Shown: in pieces, positions 6,499-12,209 of the stretch
Layout of the letters: each line of letters opens with the position of its first letter
How positions within the stretch are numbered: the stretch's first letter is position 1
From: Comamonadaceae bacterium
Lineage (GTDB): Bacteria > Pseudomonadota > Gammaproteobacteria > Burkholderiales > Burkholderiaceae_C
DNA: 12,209 nt
Direction of reading: 5' to 3'
Assembly (NCBI GenBank): GCA_947478935.1
Contig: CANJXV010000049.1
Location: 1 to 12,209 of the forward strand
The notes under the pieces: generated by a model
Database searches by the model: none
The model's input: the letters and a program-made list of their open reading frames with translations, nothing else
Told to the model about the DNA's origin: nothing
Position numbers and translations under genes: made by a program

Positions 6499-9346
6499 GC
6501 AAAGCCTTTAAGGTATTTTGCAAACGCCGCGCCCTCTCCGGGGCATAAGGCGTAGCCAGCACACCGGCAACATCCTGCATCCAGGTTTGCTGCGGCGAGG
6601 GGTCGTTTCGGCGCGTCAGTAATTGCAATTGCATGGCGCGCCGGGCGTCCATGTGTTCGGCAGGCGTAGGCACTTCGGACGCCATTTCCAGACGCAGCAG
6701 CGCTTGCTGTCCGGCATCGGCGCCTGTGTCTTGCGAAAGTGCGGCAACCCAGGCATTGCGCCCTGCGGCTTGCACGCGAGGGCCCAACTCTTGCAGGGTC
6801 GGTAAGCCCTGCGCATCGCGCCGTTCCCAAGCGCCCAGCAGTTGGGTCAGCGCTTCCCCGTGCGCTTGCGCCGCCAGTTTCTTTAATGCCATCTGGGCGC
6901 TTTCCAGCGCGTCTCTTTGGGCGCGAAAGGCCGCGTCACCTAATCGGGGCTGCGCGGCACGCGGGTCCGGGCGCGCACCGAAACTATCGCCACGCGGGCC
7001 GGTGTCGCGGCGTGGGTTATCGCCAAAGCGGGCATCGCGTCCGGGGCGCGGTGCGTCACGTCCGCCGGGGCCTTTGCCGCCGGGTGCGCCGTCTTTGCGA
7101 TCGCCCCATTTACCGGGTCGCGCGGGCGCTGATGTCGATTCACGCTGCATGCCCGGACGGTCATCGCCACGCATAGCAACCACTGGTTTGGCTGCTGGCC
7201 GCACGGGTGTGGGTGGGGCAACGGGCTCTGTCTGAGCGGCCGCAACCACGGCCTCGGAATCCGGCGAAGGATCTGGGATTAGCGACCCTTCGGTAGCCGG
7301 CGCGGAAGGGGCTACGTCAGTCGCATCCGGCGCCGACACTTCGGCACCAGCGCCTGCGGCGTCTGCCTCTGACGCAATCTCTGCCGTTGATGCAACCTCT
7401 TCCAAGGTTTGCGGTGGCGGCGAAAGGCTGTCTGCCGCCTGGGTCGCTGTCTGGGCTTGCGCCTCTTGCGCGCCCGCGGCGCTGACCTGGGCCTGCGCTT
7501 GGGCCTGGCCTTGTAGGGCCGCCTCCAGGGCGGCGATCGCTTTACGGATCACATTGGCATCGCCACCCGAATTGGCCGCCTGCAAGGCCTTGGACGCATC
7601 CAACACCGCGCGGTCACGCTGGCCCAGCGCGGCCTCGGCCGCTTCACGCTCTGTGGTTTTGCGCTTGAATGCATCGTCAATGGGCTTGCGAAACGCGTCC
7701 CACAGTTTTTGTTCTAAGCGCCGGTCCAGCGGCACAGCATGGGCCTGGGCCTGCCAGCGTTGTTGCAAAGACTTGACGGCGTCGATACGCAGCGCTGCTG
7801 CCGCTCCTAGCACTTTGGCTTCCTCAATCATGGCCTGGCGCAATTGCACGCTGTGCGCTTGCAAGGTCTCCAGAGGCTCTGCGGCATGCGTAATAGCTTC
7901 TTTCCATAATGGCTGCAATTCGGCGAAGGCTTTTTCGCCTAGGTGGCCGGCATTGCGCCAACGATCGCCAAACTGGTGCAGGATGCGGCTAAAGCCTTTC
8001 CAGTCCTCGTCCAGCGCTGTGCGGTTGGCATCGCCCCAGGCTTTGACTTCTTCGATCAGGGCCAGGCGCTGCTGGCGGTGCTCCAGGGCATCGGCTTTGA
8101 GTTTTTCCAGCCAGGCTTCCACGACTTTGTGCGCGGCATTGCAGGCCTCGTCAAAGCGCTTCCACAAACCGTGATTGGGCACGCCACCCTGGTCCGTTTG
8201 CTTCCATTGCTCGCGCATGGCCCGCAGGGTTTCTTGCATCTTGCGTCCACCCAGGGCCTGACCCTCCGGGCGTTTGAGCAGGCCTTCGGCCTTAATGACT
8301 AATTCTTCCCGCAGTTGATCGGCGCGCCAACGCTGCCACCCTTCCATCTCACCGGCGGCTGCCAGCGCGGCCTGGGCTTGTGCATCGAGCCTACCGTCGA
8401 TGTGGCGGCCAAACTCTTTGAGTGCCTGGCGCAAAGCATTGGCCGCTCCGGCGCTGGCCTTGCCGTGGCCCTGTCCAATTTCGGCTTCCAATTGCGCCAG
8501 CACTTCACCCACTTTGGCCTGCGCTGCTTCGCGCACCGCCGGATCCGCCACAGGCTTGGAAGGCTTGGCGGCCGCCTGTACCTGCTGGCGTCCGGCCCGC
8601 AAGGCCTCGGCCCACACGGTAACCGGCGGCAGCGGCGCCTGTGGGTCTTGCGCTGCCAACACGGTTTGGGCCAAGACAGATTCAAAAGCCTCCCATACCA
8701 GCAGCAATTGCGCACGCGCGGTATCGAGCACCGGGGCAAATTTCAGATCCACGCTAGGCCATTGCGCATGCGCCAGCAGTTGCTGGGCCTGGCTTTGCCA
8801 CTGCGCCACGTCCACGGCCAGGGCAGCCTGGGCGGCCTGAGCGTCCTGCCATAGCTTGGTGGACATCACTTCAATGCGTTGGGCCAGCAGCACGGCCGCT
8901 TCGCGCTGCACCTGCGCTTGGTGTTGCAAGTCCTCGATCGCACGCACGCGCTCGGCCAATTGCAGCTTGGTGCCGGCCAGGGGCTCGCGGCTTAGTGGAG
9001 CGCCAGCTTTGGCCGCATCACGCTGCCAGGCCAGTGCGTCCGCGATATTTAGCTTGGACAAGTCCAATAAAACGCGAGCTTTGGCTTCCCAATCTGCTGC
9101 GATTGCTTCTTGAGCCTTGGCACGTTTGGCATCGTCCAGGCGCTCTCGCAATAGTTTGGCAGCGCCCTTGTCGCGGGTGCTGAGTTCACGATAGACCTCA
9201 GCCACGGCGTCCTGTGCCGGATCGCTGGCCAACCAGTCTTTGACCCGCTGCGCTCGCTCGCCAGATGTCGCCGCGGAAAAAGCACCGCCAGTGATGGCGT
9301 CCCAATGGGGTATGTCGTGGGTCTTGTTGGATGCAGTCGTCGGCAC
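6488..9346 (-). CDS. DUF349-repeat protein with disordered Arg/Gly-rich segment
   Basis: Molecular function unknown. The 952 residues start at a GTG (9346) preceded by AAGG at 6 bases. No signal peptide or membrane segment is seen, so it is probably cytoplasmic. Residues about 30-340 are Ala/Gln-rich helices, likely coiled coil. Three DUF349 repeats follow: about 345-415 (R-E-Q-W-K-Q-T-D then L-W-K-R-F-D), 425-490 (D-R-W-R-N-A-G-H then L-W-K-E-A), and 500-565 (Q-R-W-Q-A-Q-A then L-W-D-A-F-R). Residues about 580-720 are low complexity (Ala, Gln, Glu, Pro). About 724-805 is rich in Arg, Gly, Asp and Pro with several R-G-D and G-R-D units and is probably disordered; similar basic Gly-rich stretches bind RNA in other proteins. 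A helical domain (806-952) ends it. The gene stands alone on this strand, convergent with lpxH and divergent from the transglycosylase gene. Confidence 0.88.
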   Translation of the reverse strand: MPTTASNKTHDIPHWDAITGGAFSAATSGERAQRVKDWLASDPAQDAVAEVYRELSTRDKGAAKLLRERLDDAKRAKAQEAIAADWEAKARVLLDLSKLNIADALAWQRDAAKAGAPLSREPLAGTKLQLAERVRAIEDLQHQAQVQREAAVLLAQRIEVMSTKLWQDAQAAQAALAVDVAQWQSQAQQLLAHAQWPSVDLKFAPVLDTARAQLLLVWEAFESVLAQTVLAAQDPQAPLPPVTVWAEALRAGRQQVQAAAKPSKPVADPAVREAAQAKVGEVLAQLEAEIGQGHGKASAGAANALRQALKEFGRHIDGRLDAQAQAALAAAGEMEGWQRWRADQLREELVIKAEGLLKRPEGQALGGRKMQETLRAMREQWKQTDQGGVPNHGLWKRFDEACNAAHKVVEAWLEKLKADALEHRQQRLALIEEVKAWGDANRTALDEDWKGFSRILHQFGDRWRNAGHLGEKAFAELQPLWKEAITHAAEPLETLQAHSVQLRQAMIEEAKVLGAAAALRIDAVKSLQQRWQAQAHAVPLDRRLEQKLWDAFRKPIDDAFKRKTTEREAAEAALGQRDRAVLDASKALQAANSGGDANVIRKAIAALEAALQGQAQAQAQVSAAGAQEAQAQTATQAADSLSPPPQTLEEVASTAEIASEADAAGAGAEVSAPDATDVAPSAPATEGSLIPDPSPDSEAVVAAAQTEPVAPPTPVRPAAKPVVAMRGDDRPGMQRESTSAPARPGKWGDRKDGAPGGKGPGGRDAPRPGRDARFGDNPRRDTGPRGDSFGARPDPRAAQPRLGDAAFRAQRDALESAQMALKKLAAQAHGEALTQLLGAWERRDAQGLPTLQELGPRVQAAGRNAWVAALSQDTGADAGQQALLRLEMASEVPTPAEHMDARRAMQLQLLTRRNDPSPQQTWMQDVAGVLATPYAPERARRLQNTLKALLKR

Positions 9347-9370
9347 GTGGAGCCTTGCTAAATAGAACTA

Positions 9371-9395
9371 AAGAAAAAGCGGCGCCAAATGCCGC
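9371..9395 (-). terminator. Terminator-like hairpin in the DUF349 leader
   Basis: Read on the minus strand, GCGGC (9395-9391) pairs perfectly with GCCGC (9383-9379) across a 7-base loop and is followed at once by TTTTTCTTT. The end of the T-run lies about 24 bases before the DUF349 GTG. It could be an attenuator, the end of a small minus-strand transcript, or a 5' stabilising hairpin. The stem is only 5 base pairs. Confidence 0.45.
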
Positions 9396-9407
9396 AGAGC
9401 GGGCGCA

Positions 9408-9437
9408 ATTGTCCTTCAATGCAGCGGCTACAGGCAA
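9408..9437 (-). promoter_or_regulatory. Weak candidate promoter for the DUF349 gene
   Basis: On the minus strand TTGCCT (9437-9432, 4 of 6) is followed after 18 bases by GACAAT (9413-9408, 4 of 6). Transcription would start just at the hairpin at 9395, making that hairpin the 5' end of the mRNA rather than a terminator. Confidence 0.25.
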
Positions 9438-9505
9438 GGCACCACCAAATTAAGGCGCTAGGGCAGCTAAACCCTCTATCCATCGGGCGGGGGTGCTCGC
9501 ACTCC

Positions 9506-9537
9506 TTGAGCCGTAGGTGCGGGGGCGCCGGTACAAT
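9506..9537 (+). promoter_or_regulatory. Candidate promoter for the transglycosylase gene
   Basis: TACAAT (9532-9537) matches the -10 hexamer in 5 of 6 positions. The only -35-like box, TTGAGC (9506-9511), sits 20 bases upstream, longer than ideal. It would give a leader of about 180 bases that includes the dyad at 9554. Confidence 0.3.
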
Positions 9538-9553
9538 TCCTCCCAAGCGAAAA

Positions 9554-9574
9554 GCATTTGCCACAGGCACATGC
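9554..9574. promoter_or_regulatory. Dyad (GCATTTGCC / GGCACATGC) just downstream of candidate promoter
   Basis: Arms GCATTTGCC (9554-9562) and GGCACATGC (9566-9574) are inverted repeats in 8 of 9 positions around ACA. The centre lies about 20 bases downstream of the start expected from the TACAAT box, a position suited to an operator or to a leader hairpin. No known consensus was recognised. Confidence 0.45.
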
Positions 9575-9713
9575 ATTCCTAAAATCGCAGCGCACAACCC
9601 TCCACCAGCCCTGCCCAGGGGACCTGCGCTAGCCAAACCGCACCGCTTCGCGGGCCTGTCGCTTAACTCGTCATTTCAGCCCTCAAGTCTGTTCTTGCGG
9701 GACGCCAGTCAAC

Positions 9714-9719
9714 AAGGAG
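9714..9719 (+). promoter_or_regulatory. Ribosome binding site of transglycosylase gene
   Basis: AAGGAG lies 4 bases before the ATG at 9724. It is a strong match that fixes this start. Confidence 0.8.
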
Positions 9720-9723
9720 ACCC

Positions 9724-10539
9724 ATGAACCCTAGTCAAGGCCTTAGTCAATCGCTGCGCGTTGTAGCCCGTGACATCGTCCACGGTTTTATGGAAATCAC
9801 CCACAACAGCTTTGCTCTGGTAGGCCTGGCGGTCATATTCTTCGCACTGACCATCGGTTTGCAACCCAATTTGCGCCAGGCCGGAGAGTTGCAATTGATG
9901 GAATGGCTGCAAGACAATCAAGAAACCTTCTCCAGCTTGGTCACCGGCACCGCGACCGACCGAGTCACAGCCATGAATCCCAAAGACCTGCCCAAACCGC
10001 AGGCTGCTATCACCCAATGGCTCAGCCGCAAGTACAACATAGCGCCTGAGCCTATGGCGGCCCTGGTGGCTGAATCCTTCGCTGCGGGGGCCAAGGCAAA
10101 GATCGACCCTCTGCTGATATTGGCGGTCATGGCCATCGAGTCCGCCTTTAACCCTATCGCGCAAAGCCCCATGGGGGCGCAGGGTCTGATGCAGGTGATG
10201 CCGCAGGTCCATAGCGACAAATACACCCGCTTTGGCGGACGGCTAGCTGCCTTTGATGCCCTGGCCAATGTGCGGGTGGGCGTCAAAGTGTTGCAGGAGT
10301 GCATCGCACGCGCCGGTTCGCCAGAGGCGGGTCTGAGGCTGTACGTGGGCGCGGGCAATCTGGAAGATGATGGAGGCTATGCGGGCAAGGTGCTGGCCGA
10401 GCAGACGCGCTTGCAAGCTGTGTTCAGCGGCCATCCAGTCCCGGTGGCGACGCCAGCCCCTGAACCCAAGCCCGTGGTTTTACATAGTGAAAACCCGCCC
10501 GTTTTAGGGACGATTAGCAGCGCCCAGCGGGACATCTGA
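9724..10539 (+). CDS. Membrane-anchored lytic transglycosylase (SLT domain)
   Basis: Likely cleaves the glycan strands of peptidoglycan non-hydrolytically in the periplasm. In the 271 residues an uncleaved membrane anchor is visible (about 29-46, F-A-L-V-G-L-A-V-I-F-F-A-L), followed by a linker and the SLT (lysozyme-like) domain, about 112-230. The catalytic Glu is E139 in M-A-I-E-S-A-F-N-P, followed by the family signature S-P-M-G-A-Q-G-L-M-Q-V-M-P (148-160). The later motif, usually A-Y-N-A-G, reads L-Y-V-G-A-G-N (206-211), a departure that leaves activity slightly uncertain. The C-terminal 35 residues are Pro-rich and probably disordered. A strong AAGGAG sets the start. The gene stands alone between the divergent region and the glyA leader; no convincing terminator follows it. 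Confidence 0.9.
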   Translation: MNPSQGLSQSLRVVARDIVHGFMEITHNSFALVGLAVIFFALTIGLQPNLRQAGELQLMEWLQDNQETFSSLVTGTATDRVTAMNPKDLPKPQAAITQWLSRKYNIAPEPMAALVAESFAAGAKAKIDPLLILAVMAIESAFNPIAQSPMGAQGLMQVMPQVHSDKYTRFGGRLAAFDALANVRVGVKVLQECIARAGSPEAGLRLYVGAGNLEDDGGYAGKVLAEQTRLQAVFSGHPVPVATPAPEPKPVVLHSENPPVLGTISSAQRDI

Positions 10540-10661
10540 ACCGGACTATTAAAATTACTTCAGCCTACCGTGCCGCTACCAACAGACGCACCCAGAGTGC
10601 CTGTATCCAGGCCTGATTGGCCATTTCCGGGTTACCCACCCGCAGCCCCATCGCCCGCAGC

Positions 10662-10678
10662 CATTGCGCACCGCAATG
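10662..10678. promoter_or_regulatory. Perfect dyad CATTGCG-CAC-CGCAATG before glyA
   Basis: A 7-base perfect inverted repeat around CAC, centred at 10670, 40 bases before the glyA ATG. With the next dyad it gives four TTGC/GCAA half-sites. It may be an operator, or as RNA a hairpin with only a weak following T-run. Confidence 0.5.
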
Positions 10679-10702
10679 TTGCATTTGACTATTTTCTGCA
10701 AC
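10678..10702. promoter_or_regulatory. Second dyad GTTGCA-N13-TGCAAC before glyA
   Basis: Six-base perfect arms GTTGCA (10678-10683) and TGCAAC (10697-10702), centred at 10690, exactly 20 bases after the centre of the first dyad. It shares the TTGC/GCAA half-site and ends 4 bases before the glyA ribosome binding site AGGA (10707-10710). Confidence 0.45.
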
Positions 10703-10717
10703 CTCTAGGACAGCCAC

Positions 10718-11962
10718 ATGTACCACCGAAATAATCTGATTGAGCAAACCGATCCTGAACTCTGGTCCGCCATCGTGGCCGAGAATGCACGCCAGGAACA
10801 CCACATCGAGCTGATCGCCAGCGAAAACTACGCCTCGCCCGCCGTCATGGCTGCCCAGGGTAGCCAGTTGACCAATAAATACGCCGAAGGCTATCCTGGC
10901 AAGCGTTATTACGGCGGCTGTGAAAATGTGGACGTGGCTGAGCAACTTGCCATCGATCGGATAAAGCAATTATTCGGCGCTGACGCAGCCAATGTGCAAC
11001 CCCATTGCGGCGCATCGGCCAACGTGGCGGTATTTCTGGCATTCCTCAAGCCCGGCGACACCATCATGGGCATGAGCTTGGCCGAAGGCGGACACTTGAC
11101 GCATGGTATGGCGCTCAACATGAGCGGTAAGTGGTTTAACGTGGTCAGCTATGGCCTGGACGCTAACGAAGTCATTGACTATGACGCCATGGAGCGCAAA
11201 GCCCATGAGTCCAAACCCAAGCTCATCATCGCCGGGGCCAGCGCGTATTCGCTGCATATTGACTTTGCGCGCTTTGCCAAAGTGGCCAAAGATGTGGGCG
11301 CAGTCTTCCTGGTAGACATGGCGCATTACGCCGGCCTCATTGCCGCAGGCCTGTACCCCAACCCGGTGCCGCATGCCGACGTGGTCACTTCCACCACGCA
11401 CAAAAGCCTGCGCGGCCCGCGCGGCGGCATTATTTTGATGAAGTCCCAGCATGAAAAAGCCATCAATAGCGCCATGTTCCCCGGCCTACAAGGTGGTCCC
11501 TTGATGCATGTGATCGCTGCCAAGGCCGTCGCATTTAAAGAAGCCCATGGCGAGGGCTTCAAAGCCTACCAGCAGCAGGTGCTGACCAATGCCGACGTCG
11601 TGGCCAAAACCCTGACCGAGCGTGGCCTGCGCATCGTCAGCGGCGGCACCCAAAGTCATGTGATGTTGGTCGATCTGCGTTCCAAGAACATCACTGGTAA
11701 AGACGCGGAGCGCGTGCTGGGCGATGCCCACATGACGATCAACAAAAACGCCATCCCCAATGACCCGGAAAAGCCCATGGTGACCAGCGGCGTGCGCATC
11801 GGCACCCCGGCCATGACCACGCGCGGCTTCAAGGACGAAGAAGCCCGTGCCACCGCGCACCTGATCGCCGACGTGCTGGACAACCCGCACGACGCGGCCA
11901 ATATCGATGCCGTGCGCGCCAAGGTACACGCCCTGACAGCCCGCTTCCCAGTCTACGGCTAA
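10718..11962 (+). CDS. glyA: Serine hydroxymethyltransferase
   Basis: PLP enzyme that converts serine and tetrahydrofolate to glycine and 5,10-methylene-tetrahydrofolate, the main one-carbon source for thymidylate, purines and methionine; cytoplasmic. The 414 residues align end to end with E. coli GlyA without gaps up to the active-site Lys. Seen: N-K-Y-A-E-G-Y-P-G with Y55 and E57, Y-Y-G-G-C (64-68), G-G-H-L-T-H-G (124-130), D200 and H203 in V-D-M-A-H, and the PLP-binding K229 in T-S-T-T-H-K-S. The phosphate-binding stretch V-Q-P-H-S-G-S-Q-A-N of E. coli reads V-Q-P-H-C-G-A-S-A-N here, which I recall as a Comamonadaceae-type variant. The ATG at 10718 has AGGA 7 bases upstream. Two dyads in the leader hint at transcriptional control. 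The stop is 5 bases before nrdR. Confidence 0.98.
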   Translation: MYHRNNLIEQTDPELWSAIVAENARQEHHIELIASENYASPAVMAAQGSQLTNKYAEGYPGKRYYGGCENVDVAEQLAIDRIKQLFGADAANVQPHCGASANVAVFLAFLKPGDTIMGMSLAEGGHLTHGMALNMSGKWFNVVSYGLDANEVIDYDAMERKAHESKPKLIIAGASAYSLHIDFARFAKVAKDVGAVFLVDMAHYAGLIAAGLYPNPVPHADVVTSTTHKSLRGPRGGIILMKSQHEKAINSAMFPGLQGGPLMHVIAAKAVAFKEAHGEGFKAYQQQVLTNADVVAKTLTERGLRIVSGGTQSHVMLVDLRSKNITGKDAERVLGDAHMTINKNAIPNDPEKPMVTSGVRIGTPAMTTRGFKDEEARATAHLIADVLDNPHDAANIDAVRAKVHALTARFPVYG

Positions 11963-11967
11963 GCCCG

Positions 11968-12209
11968 ATGAAGTGCCCGTTTTGCAGCCATTCGGAAACT
12001 CCTGTGGTGGAAACCCGTATGGCAGAGGACGGGGACTTCATCCGTAGGCGGCGCCAGTGCGGCGCTTGCGAAAAGCGCTTTACGACTTACGAACGCGCTG
12101 ACGTGAGCTACCCGGCGGTAGTGAAAAAAGACGGACGCCGCATTGACTTTGAGCAGGCCAAGATCATTGGTTCAATGAAACTGGCCTTGCGCAAACGCCC
12201 GGTTAGCAC
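11968..12209 (+). CDS. nrdR: Transcriptional repressor NrdR, 3' end cut by window
   Basis: Zinc-ribbon/ATP-cone repressor that shuts off ribonucleotide reductase genes when dATP is plentiful. Eighty codons are present before the right edge, about half of the usual length near 150. Seen: the zinc ribbon with C3, C6, C31 and C34 (M-K-C-P-F-C then Q-C-G-A-C), the D-F-I-R-R-R-R-Q stretch between the Cys pairs, K-R-F-T-T-Y-E-R (36-43), and the beginning of the ATP cone (P-A-V-V-K-K-D-G-R-R at 49-58, then K-R-P-V-S). The ATG at 11968 follows glyA by 5 bases, so the two are probably cotranscribed; glyA-nrdR adjacency is common in proteobacteria. No clear Shine-Dalgarno is seen. Confidence 0.95.
   Translation, partial: MKCPFCSHSETPVVETRMAEDGDFIRRRRQCGACEKRFTTYERADVSYPAVVKKDGRRIDFEQAKIIGSMKLALRKRPVS

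Larger units (their letters stand above)
9347..9723. other. Divergent intergenic region between DUF349 and transglycosylase genes
   Basis: This 377-base stretch holds no gene I can support. Open frames exist on both strands (plus 9389-9727, minus 9636-9358), but neither has family resemblance, and the minus one starts with TTG without a ribosome binding site. What it does hold: a minus-strand terminator-like hairpin (9371-9395), candidate promoters in both directions, a dyad at 9554-9574, a small GTGC-TC-GCAC dyad (9493-9502), a CCGC-TTC-GCGG hairpin (9643-9653), and the ribosome binding site at 9714. Confidence 0.7.

Noticed and set aside
7554..8174. A 206-codon plus-strand frame opposite the DUF349 gene
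   Set aside because: Antisense shadow of Ala/Gln-rich coding sequence; Ser/Ala/Cys-rich product with no motifs.
9358..9636. A 92-codon minus-strand frame ending just before the DUF349 start, considered as a leader peptide
   Set aside because: Starts with TTG without a Shine-Dalgarno and shows no run of one regulatory amino acid beyond chance; not supportable as a gene.
9389..9727. A 112-codon plus-strand frame whose stop overlaps the transglycosylase ATG as ATGA
   Set aside because: Starts inside the terminator-like hairpin without a ribosome binding site, has no recognisable motif, composition looks random, and the transglycosylase has its own strong AAGGAG.
10639..10662. Direct repeat CCCGCAGCC (10639-10647 and 10654-10662) upstream of glyA
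   Set aside because: Only two short GC-rich copies; likely chance in this base composition.
10540..10717. Glycine or tetrahydrofolate riboswitch before glyA
   Set aside because: None of the conserved core sequences of these riboswitches was found in the leader.

Overview
The window looks like an ordinary chromosomal segment of a betaproteobacterium, most likely order Burkholderiales, family Comamonadaceae. The basis is GC-rich sequence (roughly 60% by eye), the GlyA protein (its C-G-A-S-A-N stretch and overall wording match Comamonadaceae GlyA as I remember it), the glyA-nrdR pair, and the cysS / TPR protein / cyclophilins / lpxH neighbourhood. No insertion sequence, phage gene, tRNA, rRNA or CRISPR array was seen. 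Eleven genes can be supported; the first and last are cut by the window edges.

Left block (1-2008, minus strand): cysS (cysteinyl-tRNA synthetase) runs leftwards and is translationally coupled by an ATGA overlap to an AlkA-type 3-methyladenine DNA glycosylase that leaves the window. A divergent intergenic region (2009-2182) separates it from the next block.

Central plus-strand operon (2183-6498): five tightly packed genes. They encode an exported TPR protein, an exported L,D-transpeptidase/carboxypeptidase-type protein (YkuD fold), a periplasmic cyclophilin (PpiA), a cytoplasmic cyclophilin (PpiB), and LpxH of lipid A synthesis. The first two proteins end in what looks like the same NTF2-like domain. 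Most of the operon therefore concerns the cell envelope: peptidoglycan trimming or cross-linking, periplasmic folding and lipopolysaccharide synthesis.

Middle minus-strand gene (6488-9346): a 952-residue DUF349-repeat protein with a long low-complexity part and an Arg/Gly/Asp-rich part. It converges on lpxH with an 11-base 3' overlap. Its leader carries a terminator-like hairpin just before the ribosome binding site. A 377-base divergent region follows (9347-9723), holding candidate promoters for both directions and a strong dyad.

Right block (9724-12209, plus strand): a membrane-anchored lytic-transglycosylase-fold protein, then glyA (serine hydroxymethyltransferase) preceded by two dyads centred exactly 20 bases apart, then the start of nrdR (repressor of ribonucleotide reductase genes). 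GlyA supplies one-carbon units for thymidylate and purines and NrdR senses (d)ATP, so the pair links nucleotide precursor supply and its control.

Nothing in the gene content is clearly a new system. The observations most worth a second look are the shared C-terminal domain of the two adjacent exported proteins, the paired dyads before glyA, the dyad before the transglycosylase gene, and the terminator-like element in the DUF349 leader.
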